This document shows positions 35,331-43,989 of a stretch of 64,000 bases of DNA, one piece after another. Every line of letters begins with the position of its first letter. Position 1 is the first letter of the stretch. The translations under genes were made by a program, and so were the position numbers. Source of the stretch: Mycobacterium simiae. Lineage in GTDB: Bacteria; Actinomycetota; Actinomycetes; Mycobacteriales; Mycobacteriaceae. The DNA lies in contig NZ_AP022568.1 of NCBI RefSeq assembly GCF_010727605.1, positions 1,426,001-1,490,000 on the forward strand, written 5' to 3'. Under the pieces are notes generated by a model that did no database searches, was not told the DNA's origin, and saw only the letters and a program-made list of their open reading frames with translations.

Positions 35331-35615
35331 TCACAATTCGTCGGCGACTACGAAAGACGCGTTGGCGGCCTGCGTCGCCGCCCCGATGCCTGCATGCACC
35401 CGCCCCAGCTGCAGGGTGGCTGCCAAATTGTTGGCCTGGGCCGGTGCGTAGGCGGCTAGATAGCTTGCGCCTATCGGACCCAGCGCAGCGGCCGCCGCAG
35501 CCAGCATTCCGCCAGCATCGGCAGAACCCGAGGACGAGATCGCCTCTCCGGCAGCGGCATTGGTGGCAGCGAAAGCTTCGAGTGCTGGCGGAATCACTGA
35601 AAGGACCACGTGCAT
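35331..35615 (-). CDS. Small PE/EspC-like protein at the head of the ESX array
   Basis: A 94-residue Ala-rich helical protein (VIPPALEAFAATNAAAGEA, AAALGPIGASYLAAYAPAQANN) with PE-domain character. The ATG at 35615 has AAGGGGG only two bases upstream. A GTG two codons later (35609) has better spacing and is an alternative start giving 92 residues. It is the first gene of the minus-strand array, followed after 12 bp by the 484-residue substrate with which it may form a heterodimer. Confidence 0.65.
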   Translation of the reverse strand: MHVVLSVIPPALEAFAATNAAAGEAISSSGSADAGGMLAAAAAALGPIGASYLAAYAPAQANNLAATLQLGRVHAGIGAATQAANASFVVADEL

Positions 35616-35980
35616 AACCCCCTTCGCGACGCCAGGCCGGACCGGCCCACGCCGCATCTCTAAGACGACCAATCTAAGACGACCAAGGCGATGCCCCTTC
35701 ACATTAGCGCGGCTCCACCGCGGATTTTGGGCGCGCCGCGACACTGACAACGATGCCTGTCCTCACAGCTGAGCGGGTTTGACTCTCAGCGACCCGCGTG
35801 ACGATCGCGCCATGGGCGCTGGCTAAAAGTGCTGGCATAGAAGCACTTTCGCAAACGCAATGGTGATAAGCGCCTCGGGCGTGAACCGGTGCCCCTAAAA
35901 GCACCCACCGGGCAACGCCGAGCAGCGCGCGGACCGTATCGTTATCCGTCTAACCAGTACGAACCGGAAAGGATGCGTCC
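35616..35980. promoter_or_regulatory. Divergent intergenic region with a perfect inverted repeat
   Basis: These 365 bp separate the ESX substrate array (leftward) from the methyltransferase gene (rightward) and must hold promoters for both. The clearest element is a perfect 8-bp inverted repeat with an 8-bp spacer at 35824-35847 (AAAGTGCT...AGCACTTT), a good candidate operator. A further AAAGCAC half-site-like string lies just downstream, near 35898. AAAGGA at 35967-35972 serves the GTG at 35981. I see no tRNA or convincing terminator. Confidence 0.55.
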
Positions 35981-36901
35981 GTGGCGCGAAGCGACAATGA
36001 CACCTGGAATTTGGCGACGAGCGTGGGGGCCACCGCCACCATGGTTGCCGCCGGACGGGCACGGGCCACCAAGGACCGACTCATCGATGATCCGTTCGCC
36101 GAGCCGCTGGTGCGCGCCGTGGGGGTCGACTTTTTCACCCGATGGGCCAACGGCGACATCGACACCACCGACGTCGACGAGCCCGGCGCCCCGTGGGGCA
36201 TGCAGCGCATGACCGACTTGCTGGCGGCGCGCACCCGCTATATCGACACGTTCTTCGCGAAAGCCCAGGACGACGCGGCTCACATCCGCCAAATCGTCAT
36301 CCTGGCTTCCGGCCTGGACGCGCGCGGATATCGACTGCCATGGGCGCCGGGAACGATCATCTTCGAGATCGACCAGCCGGAGGTCATCGAGTTCAAGACC
36401 GCGACGATCGAAGCGCTGGGCGCTGCGCCCACCGCCGAGATTCGAGCCGTTTCGGTCGACCTGCGCCACGACTGGCCATCGGCGCTTCAGCAGGCCGGGT
36501 TCGATACCGGCAAGCCCGCCGCATGGGCTGCGGAAGGGTTACTCGGGTTCCTGCCGCCGGCCGCCCAGGACCGCCTGCTGGACAACATCACCGCGCTATC
36601 AGCCGAAGGCAGTCAGCTGGTGGCCGAGGTGTTCATGAACACCGGCTCGAATCAGAACGCGCTGAACAGGGCCAGCCGGCGCTGGCGGGATCATGGGCTC
36701 GATATCGCACTGGACGATCTGGGCTTCCCTGGGGAACGCAACGACGTCGCCGACTACCTGCACACCCTCGGCTGGCAGCCCGCGTGTACCCCGCTGAACG
36801 AATTGTTGGCCCACAACGGATTACCGCAACAACCCGATGGTGACGACGCCCCGTTCGCCAAGAACTATTACTGCAGCGCGGTGCTGCGCAAGGCAGGCTA
36901 A
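35981..36901 (+). CDS. SAM-dependent methyltransferase of the LCM-like mycobacterial family
   Basis: A 306-residue class I methyltransferase of the large mycobacterial paralogue family related to leucine carboxyl methyltransferases. Features: [18 protein letters not shown] near the N-terminus, RTRYIDTFF, the SAM-binding strand [15 protein letters not shown], the acidic strand end [14 protein letters not shown], and [10 protein letters not shown]. The substrate is unknown for nearly all members. The GTG start is set by AAAGGA seven bases upstream. The CoA-transferase gene starts 11 bp after its stop, so the two are probably co-transcribed. Confidence 0.9.
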   Translation: MARSDNDTWNLATSVGATATMVAAGRARATKDRLIDDPFAEPLVRAVGVDFFTRWANGDIDTTDVDEPGAPWGMQRMTDLLAARTRYIDTFFAKAQDDAAHIRQIVILASGLDARGYRLPWAPGTIIFEIDQPEVIEFKTATIEALGAAPTAEIRAVSVDLRHDWPSALQQAGFDTGKPAAWAAEGLLGFLPPAAQDRLLDNITALSAEGSQLVAEVFMNTGSNQNALNRASRRWRDHGLDIALDDLGFPGERNDVADYLHTLGWQPACTPLNELLAHNGLPQQPDGDDAPFAKNYYCSAVLRKAG

Positions 36902-36912
36902 GGAGGGCCACC

Positions 36913-38100
36913 ATGCCAAACGACCAGCCACCCAAGCCGCTAGACGGTTACCGGGTACTCGACTTCACACAGAACATCGCCGGCCCGCTGGCCGGGCAGG
37001 TCATGGCCGATCTCGGCGCCGAGGTGATCAAGGTCGAGGCACCCGGCGGGGAAGCCGCCCGGCAAATCGTCGCGGTGCTGCCCGGCCGCCCACCGCTGCC
37101 CACGCTGTTCTGGCCGCATAACCGCGGAAAAAAGTCGGTGGCGGTGGATCTGACCGACGATGCAGCCAAGCAACAGATCCTGCGGCTGGTCGACACCGCG
37201 GATGTGGTGCTCGAGGGGTTCCGACCCGGCGTCATGGAGCGGATGGGCTTGGGTCCCGAAGATTTAAGAGCCCGCAACCCGAAACTGATCTACGCACGCC
37301 TCTCCGCTTACGGAGGCAATGGTCCGCACGGCAGCAGGCCGGGGGTCGATCTGATGGTCGCCGCGGAAGCGGGCATGACCACCGGCATGCCCACGCCGAG
37401 CGGGAAGCCGCAGATCATCCCGTTCCAGCTCGTCGATGCGGCCAGCGGTCACGTGCTGGCACAAGCGGTGTTGGCCGCACTGCTCAACCGGGAACGTCAC
37501 GGCGTGGCCGACGTCGTGCGCGTCGCGATGTACGACGTCGCGGTCGGGTTGCAAGCCAGCCAGCTCACGATCCACCTGAACAAGTCCGGCGAGCAGCCCA
37601 ACCCCAGGCGGGAGGCGGCGCCGACGACCAAGAAGCGCAAGGGTGTCGGCTTCGCCACCCAGCCATCGGACGCCTTCAAGGCCGCGGACGGGTATCTGGT
37701 GATCAGCGCGTATGTGCCCAAGCATTGGGCGAAGTTGTGCGAGATCATCGGGCGGCCCGACCTGCACGAAGACGAGCGGTTCATCGACCAGCGTTCCCGC
37801 GCGATCAACTACCCGGAGCTGACTGAGGAACTCGAGTCGGCGCTGGCCACCAAGACCGCCGCCGAATGGGTCGAACTGCTGCAAGCGGGTGGCCTGATGG
37901 CCTGCCTGGCCTACACCTGGAAGCAGGTCGTCGCAACCCCGTTGTTCGCCGAGAACGAGCTCGCACTCACGGTGGGCAGCGGCGACGATGAAATCACCGT
38001 GATCCGCACACCGGCGCGCTATTCCAGCTTCGCCGCGGCGGCCGCCGACCCCCCACCCGCGACCGGCGAGCACAACAACACGTATCTGACCGAGTCGTGA
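36913..38100 (+). CDS. Family III (CaiB/BaiF-type) CoA-transferase
   Basis: This 395-residue protein is a class III acyl-CoA transferase, corresponding by context to Rv3272. The N-terminus PLDGYRVLDFTQNIAGPLAGQVMADLGAEVIKVE is typical, as are NRGKKSVAVDL, EGFRPGVM and LSAYGGNGP. The catalytic Asp fits the GVDLMVAAE segment (family D..VQA.AG). The acyl substrate is not predictable. AAGGAGG spans the methyltransferase stop and sets the ATG at 36913. Confidence 0.9.
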   Translation: MPNDQPPKPLDGYRVLDFTQNIAGPLAGQVMADLGAEVIKVEAPGGEAARQIVAVLPGRPPLPTLFWPHNRGKKSVAVDLTDDAAKQQILRLVDTADVVLEGFRPGVMERMGLGPEDLRARNPKLIYARLSAYGGNGPHGSRPGVDLMVAAEAGMTTGMPTPSGKPQIIPFQLVDAASGHVLAQAVLAALLNRERHGVADVVRVAMYDVAVGLQASQLTIHLNKSGEQPNPRREAAPTTKKRKGVGFATQPSDAFKAADGYLVISAYVPKHWAKLCEIIGRPDLHEDERFIDQRSRAINYPELTEELESALATKTAAEWVELLQAGGLMACLAYTWKQVVATPLFAENELALTVGSGDDEITVIRTPARYSSFAAAAADPPPATGEHNNTYLTES

Positions 38101-38374
38101 TTCCCGCGCGGGATTCTCTTTGAATTGCCAATGACAGATGCGGTTGTCACTGTGCCAACACCTGGCTTTCTTTGAGTTGTCGATGAATACCTAGGCGTTT
38201 GTCGAGACCTTCCGACGAGCGGAGAAAGCTTTCTCACACGAACTAGCCGCAGGCGGCGCAATGTCTTGCCGTTTGCTGATATGTCTTGCCGCGGTTCTGG
38301 GGGCCGGTAACCTCGCATTGACACGCGGCGTTCTACCGGTCATAAAGGGTTTCTTCAGCCGGAGGAGTCGACCT
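38101..38374. promoter_or_regulatory. Leader region of the SulP-carbonic anhydrase gene
   Basis: A 12-bp perfect palindrome (TCCCGCGCGGGA, 38102-38113) lies immediately after the CoA-transferase stop; it lacks a following T-run, so it is not a textbook terminator. Two imperfect 18-bp direct repeats (TCTTTGAATTGCCAATGA at 38117-38134; three differences at 38169-38186) are spaced 52 bp apart and may be binding sites. GGAGGAG at 38361-38367 is the ribosome-binding site for the ATG at 38375. Confidence 0.45.
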
Positions 38375-40618
38375 ATGAATGCGTCTGTCACGAATGTCGC
38401 AACAGCAGCCAAAGGCCCGTCGCTGCTGCAAAATCTGCGGCACGACGTGCCCGCCTCGCTTGTCGTCTTCCTTGTGGCTCTACCCCTTTCGCTGGGTATC
38501 GCAATCGCCTCCGGCGCCCCGCTGGCCGCAGGTCTGATCGCCGCGGTCGTCGGCGGCATCGTCGCCGGCGCACTCGGCGGGTCCTCAGTTCAAGTCAGCG
38601 GCCCCGCCGCTGGCCTGACCGTCGTGGTCGCCGGGCTGATCGACGATCTCGGCTTTTCGATGCTGTGCGTGATGACGGTCGCGGCGGGGGCACTGCAGAT
38701 CGGGTTCGGGCTGAGCCGAATGGCTCGCGCAGCGCTGGCCATCGCCCCGGTGGTGGTGCACGCGATGCTGGCAGGCATCGGTATCACAATCATGCTGCAA
38801 CAGATTCACGTCCTGCTGGGCGGATCGTCCCACAGTTCGGCATGGCAGAACCTCATCGCGTTGCCCAGCGGCATCTTGCACCACGAACTGCACGAGGTGA
38901 TCACCGGCGCGACGGTCATCGTCATCTTGTTGGCATGGTCTCGACTACCCGCCAAAGTTCGGATGGTCCCCGCTCCGCTGGTCGCTATCGTGGTGGCCAC
39001 GACACTCGCAATCGCCGCGGGCCTCGATACCGATCGAATCTCACTGTCGGGCAACTTCTTCGATGCCCTCGGTCTGCCGCACATCGGGAGCGCGTCACCC
39101 AAAGGCAAGCCGTGGATCGAAGAGGCCAACGACATCATCGTGGGTGTGCTGACAATCGCACTGATCGCCAGCGTCGAATCGCTGCTGTGCGCGGTCGGTG
39201 TGGACAAACTGCACGACGGCCCGCGAACCAACTTCGATCGGGAGATCATCGGTCAGGGCACCGCGAACGTGATGTCCGGACTGCTGGGCGGGCTGCCCGT
39301 CACCGGCGTCATCGTGCGCAGCTCGGCCAACGTGGCCGCCGGTGCTCGCACCCGGATGTCGGCGGTGCTGCACGGTGTGTGGATCCTGGTGTTCGCCTCG
39401 CTGTTCACCAATCTGGTGGAGCTCATCCCCAAGGCCGCACTGGCTGGACTGCTGATCGTGATCGGCGCCCAACTGGTTAAGCTAGCCCATATCCAGTTAG
39501 CTTGGCGGACAGGCAATTTCGCGATATACGCGATCACAATCGTGTCCGTGGTCTTTCTCAACCTCCTTGAGGGGGTGGCCATCGGACTGGCCGTCGCGAT
39601 CGTCTTCCTGCTGGTCCGGGTGATCCGCGCGCCGGTCGTGGTGCAGCCAGTCGGAGACGAGCAGTCCACGCAGTGGCGGATCGACATCGACGGCACACTC
39701 AGCTTTTTACTGTTGCCCCGCCTGACAAAGGCGCTGGCATCGGTTCCTCAGGGATCCGAGGTGACGTTGAACCTGAACGCGGATTACATCGACGACTCCG
39801 TCTCCGAGGCCATCGAAGATTGGAAACGCGCCCATGAGGCCCGGGGTGGTGTCGTGGCCATCGTCGAGACGACCGCCGCAACGTTGCGTGAAGCCCATGC
39901 GCACCCGCCGAAGCGCCACTTCGCCTCGGACCCGATCGGGCTGGTCCCGTGGAAGTCCGCGCGTGCCCGCCTTGTCGGTGCCGGCGACGCATCCATCCTC
40001 GACCGCATCGACGAGTATCACCGAAACGGCGCTGCCGTTCTGCATCACCACATTTCCGGGCTCAAGGGTTCACACGACCCGTATGCGCTTTTCCTGACGT
40101 GTGCCGACTCGCGCATCCTGCCGAACGTCATTACCGCCAGCGGCCCTGGCGATCTCTACACCGTCCGAAATTTCGGCAACTTGGTGCCGACCGACACCGA
40201 CGACCGATCCGTCGACGCTGCACTGGAATTCGCCGTCGGCCAGTTGGGCGTGCGATCGGTGGTGATCTGCGGACATTCGCAGTGCGCCGCGATGAAGGTG
40301 CTCATCGACGACAGCATCGACCGCGCGAACACATCCATGGGGCAATGGCTCGAATACGCCAGCGAAAGCCTGGCCGCCTATCGCGACCACCATCCGGCCC
40401 GCCGGAGCGCGGAAGCCGTCGGCTACTCCGAGGTCGATCAGCTCAGCGTGGTCAACGTCGCGATTCAGCTGGAAAGGCTTACCCGCCACCGCATCGTGGC
40501 GGAACCGGTCAAATCCGGCGACTTGCAGGTGGTCGGCATCTTCTTCGACATCCCGACCACCCGGGTGTACGAGGTCACCCCGCGCGGCATCGTGTGCGCC
40601 GAGGAGTCGGTCCGGTAG
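38375..40618 (+). CDS. SulP-family anion transporter fused to a beta-carbonic anhydrase
   Basis: A 747-residue fusion matching the Rv3273 type. The first 430 residues are a SulP permease with 10 or more hydrophobic helices (PASLVVFLVALPLSLGIAIA; GLLGGLPVTGVIVRSSANV). A degenerate STAS-like part follows (about 430-540). The C-terminal beta-carbonic anhydrase has zinc ligands Cys576 (in CADSR), His634 and Cys637 (in CGHSQC), with the Asp-Arg dyad intact. Coupling CO2 hydration to bicarbonate or other anion transport at the membrane is the obvious role, though the substrate is unproven. The ATG at 38375 is chosen over an earlier in-frame start because of the GGAGGAG ribosome site. Confidence 0.92.
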   Translation: MNASVTNVATAAKGPSLLQNLRHDVPASLVVFLVALPLSLGIAIASGAPLAAGLIAAVVGGIVAGALGGSSVQVSGPAAGLTVVVAGLIDDLGFSMLCVMTVAAGALQIGFGLSRMARAALAIAPVVVHAMLAGIGITIMLQQIHVLLGGSSHSSAWQNLIALPSGILHHELHEVITGATVIVILLAWSRLPAKVRMVPAPLVAIVVATTLAIAAGLDTDRISLSGNFFDALGLPHIGSASPKGKPWIEEANDIIVGVLTIALIASVESLLCAVGVDKLHDGPRTNFDREIIGQGTANVMSGLLGGLPVTGVIVRSSANVAAGARTRMSAVLHGVWILVFASLFTNLVELIPKAALAGLLIVIGAQLVKLAHIQLAWRTGNFAIYAITIVSVVFLNLLEGVAIGLAVAIVFLLVRVIRAPVVVQPVGDEQSTQWRIDIDGTLSFLLLPRLTKALASVPQGSEVTLNLNADYIDDSVSEAIEDWKRAHEARGGVVAIVETTAATLREAHAHPPKRHFASDPIGLVPWKSARARLVGAGDASILDRIDEYHRNGAAVLHHHISGLKGSHDPYALFLTCADSRILPNVITASGPGDLYTVRNFGNLVPTDTDDRSVDAALEFAVGQLGVRSVVICGHSQCAAMKVLIDDSIDRANTSMGQWLEYASESLAAYRDHHPARRSAEAVGYSEVDQLSVVNVAIQLERLTRHRIVAEPVKSGDLQVVGIFFDIPTTRVYEVTPRGIVCAEESVR

Positions 40619-40648
40619 CTGGCGCGCTCGTGGCAGCCCTGGCTCGCC

Positions 40649-41089
40649 TTACACGCCCGGCAGCCGGACGACCTGCAGGAAGAACTCGTCGATCTGGCGT
40701 ACCGCATTGATGAACTGGTCGAGATCGACGGGCTTGGCCACGTAGGCGTTCGCGTGCAACTTGTAGCTGCGCAGAATGTCTTCCTCGGCTGACGAGGTGG
40801 TGAGGACCACCACCGGGATGCGGGACAGGTCAGCGTCGGACTTGACCTTTTCCAGCAGCTGGCGCCCGTCGTATTTCGGCAGGTTCAGGTCCAGCAGGAT
40901 CAGATCGGGCCGCGGGGCGTCCTCGAATTCACCACGTCGGTAGAGGAAGTTCAAACCCTCTTCGCCGTCGTGCGCGACGTGCAGCCGGTTTTGGAATTTG
41001 TTGTGTTCCAGCGCTTCTCGAGTGATGAGTTCATCGCCCGGGTCGTCTTCGACGAGGAGGATTTCGATCGCCCTGCTGGCCGGTGTCAC
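40649..41089 (-). CDS. Single-domain response regulator (Rcp1-like receiver)
   Basis: This 146-residue protein is a stand-alone receiver domain with no output domain. The acidic pocket is VEDDPGD, the phospho-acceptor is Asp67 (LILLDLNLP), the switch Thr is at about 97 and the conserved Lys at about 119 (AKPVD). Its YRRGEFEDAPRPDLILLDLNLP segment is typical of the Rcp1-like group. GTG at 41089 overlaps the kinase stop as GTGA; longer frames run back into the kinase gene. It is the last gene of a three-gene signalling operon and is presumably phosphorylated by the kinase upstream. Confidence 0.9.
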   Translation of the reverse strand: MTPASRAIEILLVEDDPGDELITREALEHNKFQNRLHVAHDGEEGLNFLYRRGEFEDAPRPDLILLDLNLPKYDGRQLLEKVKSDADLSRIPVVVLTTSSAEEDILRSYKLHANAYVAKPVDLDQFINAVRQIDEFFLQVVRLPGV

Positions 41090-42672
41090 TGATGAGCTCC
41101 TTCCAGAGCGGTCGGTTGGGTAACGTTCGGGCTCACAGGAAGGGTGAACTCGAACCGGGTTCCTTCGGTGTAGGCCGTATCGATGCGCACCGTGCCGTCG
41201 TGGTACTCGACGATCTTCTTCACCAGCGCCAGCCCGACGCCGGTGCCCGGATATACCTCCCGGCCGTGCAACCGCTGGAAGATGATGAACACCTTTTCGG
41301 TGAACTCCTCGGCGATGCCAATGCCGTTGTCCGACACGGTCAGCAGCCATTGGTTGGTATCGGGCCGCGACTCGCAGTCGATCACGACGCGCGGCGGTCG
41401 TTCGACGCTGCGGAATTTGATCGCGTTGCCAATCAAGTTCTGCCACAACATGGTCAGCAGGGTGGGGTCCCCGACAACCCGGGGCAAGGGCCGGCCGGGC
41501 CGCACGATCTCGGTATTCGATTCCTCGATGGCGGCTTCCAAGTTGGCCACAGCCGCGTCCAGCGTCGCATCCAGGTCGACCTCGGTTTGCTTGCTGCCCA
41601 CCCGGCCGACCCGGGAAAAGCTCAGCAGGTCGCTGATCAGCACCTGCATGCGTTTGGCACCGTCGACCGCGTAGTTGATGTACTCGATGCCTCGCTCGTC
41701 GAGTTTGTCGGCATAGCGCTTCTCGAGTAACTGGCAGAAGGAGGCGACCTTGCGCAGCGGTTCCTGTAGATCATGCGAGGCGACATAGGCGAACTGCTCG
41801 AGTTCGGCGTTGGAGCGCTTGAGCTCGATCGTCTGCTCATCCAGGCGCGCTTCGGCGGCCCGTGAGATGTCGAGCGCTGACACGATGCGTTGCCGCATGT
41901 TCTCGACGTCGACGGCCATGTCACGAATGTCCTTAGGCCCCTGGGTAAGTGAGATGGACTCCGTGAAGCTGCCCTCGGTGATCCGCCGGCACGACGCCGC
42001 CAGCGCCGCCAGCGGCCGGGTGATCGCCGCTCGGGTCAACACACCAAGCGTGATCGCCAGACCGAAGAACACCAGCACCACCGCGCCCAGCACCCGGTCA
42101 CGCCAGGCGGTGACATCCTTCAATTCGTCGACGGCTTGCGCGGATGCCGCAGCAAGGTCCGAGTTCTGCGAATCGAAAAGCCCACGCAGCTTGTCGAATT
42201 CGACTTTGCCACGATCGGCAACCCTGCTGTTGGCGACGCCCGGCGAGTTGGGGGTCACGTTGGCGATCAACGGCTCAGCAGAGCTGACCCGCCAGTCGTT
42301 GGCGGCCCGCTCGATTGCGTCCAAATCGTTGAGCAGCTCGATGCGCTGGCCCAGCAGCCGTCGTAGCTCGTCGGCCGCCGCGCGTTCGGCGTGCTGCCCG
42401 TCGTAGTACGGCGTGAGAAATTGCCGGTCCGCGGCGATCACGTAGCCGCGCACGCCGGTCTCCTGATCACGCAGCGCCGCCTGCAACTGGAAAGCCGCCA
42501 CCCGCGCCGGCTGGATCTCCTCGCTCAGGCCCCGCGCCACATCGTCGGTGCGGTTCAGCAACGCCGCACCGGCCAGCGCACCGGCGAGCACCAGCACCCC
42601 CATGCTGAGCAGCACCAGGAACAGCCAGCCCCGGACCGTGAGCTGAGCGCGCAGCTGCGAACCGGTGCTCAC
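41086..42672 (-). CDS. Membrane histidine kinase with CHASE3-type sensor
   Basis: A 528-residue sensor kinase: helix at 14-38, a periplasmic helical domain with the CHASE3 signature RDQETGVRGYVI (68-79), a second helix at 194-213, HAMP (about 214-270), then a coiled coil and HisKA with the phospho-acceptor His300 (ASHDLQEPLRK). N-box (NLIGNAIKF), G1 (DNGIGI) and G2 (GTGVGLALVKK) are all intact. The DLQEPLR type is typical of kinases paired with Rcp1-like receivers. GTG start overlaps the phosphatase stop; the stop overlaps the receiver start. The signal is unknown. Confidence 0.92.
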   Translation of the reverse strand: MSTGSQLRAQLTVRGWLFLVLLSMGVLVLAGALAGAALLNRTDDVARGLSEEIQPARVAAFQLQAALRDQETGVRGYVIAADRQFLTPYYDGQHAERAAADELRRLLGQRIELLNDLDAIERAANDWRVSSAEPLIANVTPNSPGVANSRVADRGKVEFDKLRGLFDSQNSDLAAASAQAVDELKDVTAWRDRVLGAVVLVFFGLAITLGVLTRAAITRPLAALAASCRRITEGSFTESISLTQGPKDIRDMAVDVENMRQRIVSALDISRAAEARLDEQTIELKRSNAELEQFAYVASHDLQEPLRKVASFCQLLEKRYADKLDERGIEYINYAVDGAKRMQVLISDLLSFSRVGRVGSKQTEVDLDATLDAAVANLEAAIEESNTEIVRPGRPLPRVVGDPTLLTMLWQNLIGNAIKFRSVERPPRVVIDCESRPDTNQWLLTVSDNGIGIAEEFTEKVFIIFQRLHGREVYPGTGVGLALVKKIVEYHDGTVRIDTAYTEGTRFEFTLPVSPNVTQPTALEGAHQ

Positions 42673-43853
42673 GGCGCGGTCCGCTCCACTCGTACCACCG
42701 CGATGTCGTCGGTGAGGCCACCGCGCGGCTGGGCGAGCTCCTCGGCACCGTCGATGAGCGCGTCGACGAATGCCGACCCGGGTAGACCAGGGTAGTTACG
42801 CGCAAGTCCCAGCAAGCCATCCTCCCCAAGGCGCTCGTTGCCAGTTCCGGAATATCCTTCGAAGAGTCCGTCGGTGAGCAGTAGCAGTCCCTCCCCCACC
42901 GGCAATTCCAGCTCGTGCAGCGGCCAGTCGTCGGCACGCAGGCCCAGCGCCGGTCCCGCCGGCGGCTCCACCCACTCCACGGTCTGCGCGCCTTGCCGCA
43001 ACATACCGGGGTGACCGGCCCGGATCACCGACAGGCGCGGGCTGTCCGGCGCAATCTCAAGGGACAGGACGGTCGCAAAGATGCCGTTGCCGCTGCGTTC
43101 GGCATGCAGCACCCGCTCGAGCTGGCGCATGAGTTCACCTGCCCGTACGCCGGCGAATGTCAGTGCACGCCAGGCGATTCGCAACGCGGCACCCAAGGCG
43201 GCTTCATGCGGGCCATGCCCCGCGACATCCCCGATCAAAACGTGGACCACCCGATCCGGGGTCTGCACGACGTCATAGAAGTCACCGCACAGTAGCGCGT
43301 CCGCGCGACTCGGCCGATACCTGGCGACGATGTCGACGCCCGGGTTTTCCAGCAGCAGCGGCGAGGGCAGCAGACCCCGCTCCAGCAGGGCGTTCTCGCG
43401 CGCCCGGAGCTGAGTCGCGTGCAAATCGGCGGCGATTAGCTCGACCCGTTTGCGCTCGATCGCGTAAAGCAGCGCGCGGCGCAGCATTTCGGGTTCGACG
43501 CGCCCTTTGACCAGGTAATCCTGTGCTCCGGCCGCGACCGCCGACGCGCCGAAGTTCTCGTCATTGAGACCGGTCAACACAACGATCGGCACGGTCGCGT
43601 CGCGTTCGGCGATGCGGTTGAGCGCGTCAATACCGTTGGCATCCGGCAAGTTCAGATCCAGCAACACGCAGTCGGGGCGGGCCGCGGCCAGCTCGCGCTC
43701 GGCGTGCGCCATCGACTGCGCCCAAATCACCCGGATGTCGTCGACCGCGTCGGCGATCAGGTCTTCGACCAGCACCGCATCGGCCCGATCATCTTCGACC
43801 AGGAGCAACGACAACGTTTGCGAATGCGCCGCCGGCGTGACTGGGCTCAGCAT
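42669..43853 (-). CDS. Receiver-PP2C (SpoIIE-type) phosphatase
   Basis: A 394-residue protein: an N-terminal receiver (about 14-135) with phospho-acceptor Asp66 (LLDLNLP), a coiled-coil linker (135-165) and a PP2C/SpoIIE domain with metal-binding motifs GDFYDVV, GDVAGHG, LTDGL and DDIAVV. Such proteins dephosphorylate STAS anti-anti-sigma factors in partner-switching circuits, controlled by phosphorylation of the receiver. It leads an operon with a kinase and a single receiver, all overlapping by 4 bp. The STAS-sigF-usfX module lies about 13 kb away on the same window, so a link to SigF is possible but unproven. Confidence 0.9.
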   Translation of the reverse strand: MLSPVTPAAHSQTLSLLLVEDDRADAVLVEDLIADAVDDIRVIWAQSMAHAERELAAARPDCVLLDLNLPDANGIDALNRIAERDATVPIVVLTGLNDENFGASAVAAGAQDYLVKGRVEPEMLRRALLYAIERKRVELIAADLHATQLRARENALLERGLLPSPLLLENPGVDIVARYRPSRADALLCGDFYDVVQTPDRVVHVLIGDVAGHGPHEAALGAALRIAWRALTFAGVRAGELMRQLERVLHAERSGNGIFATVLSLEIAPDSPRLSVIRAGHPGMLRQGAQTVEWVEPPAGPALGLRADDWPLHELELPVGEGLLLLTDGLFEGYSGTGNERLGEDGLLGLARNYPGLPGSAFVDALIDGAEELAQPRGGLTDDIAVVRVERTAP

Positions 43854-43989
43854 TCCGCACCCCTTGCCGCAGTCGTGCCTTGCTCATCTCGTGCCACGCG
43901 GCCGCTACATCCCCGAACGGCTGATGGTGCGTGAACTATTGATCTTATTAGTCGAGCTGACTTTCAAGTTCAACGACCCCGGCAAGAGA

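Noticed and set aside
38102..38113. Rho-independent terminator after the CoA-transferase gene
   Set aside because: The palindrome is perfect but no T-run follows; kept only as a leader element.
38261..38374. Earlier start for the SulP gene
   Set aside because: GGAGGAG lies just before the ATG at 38375, and the extra residues have no family similarity.
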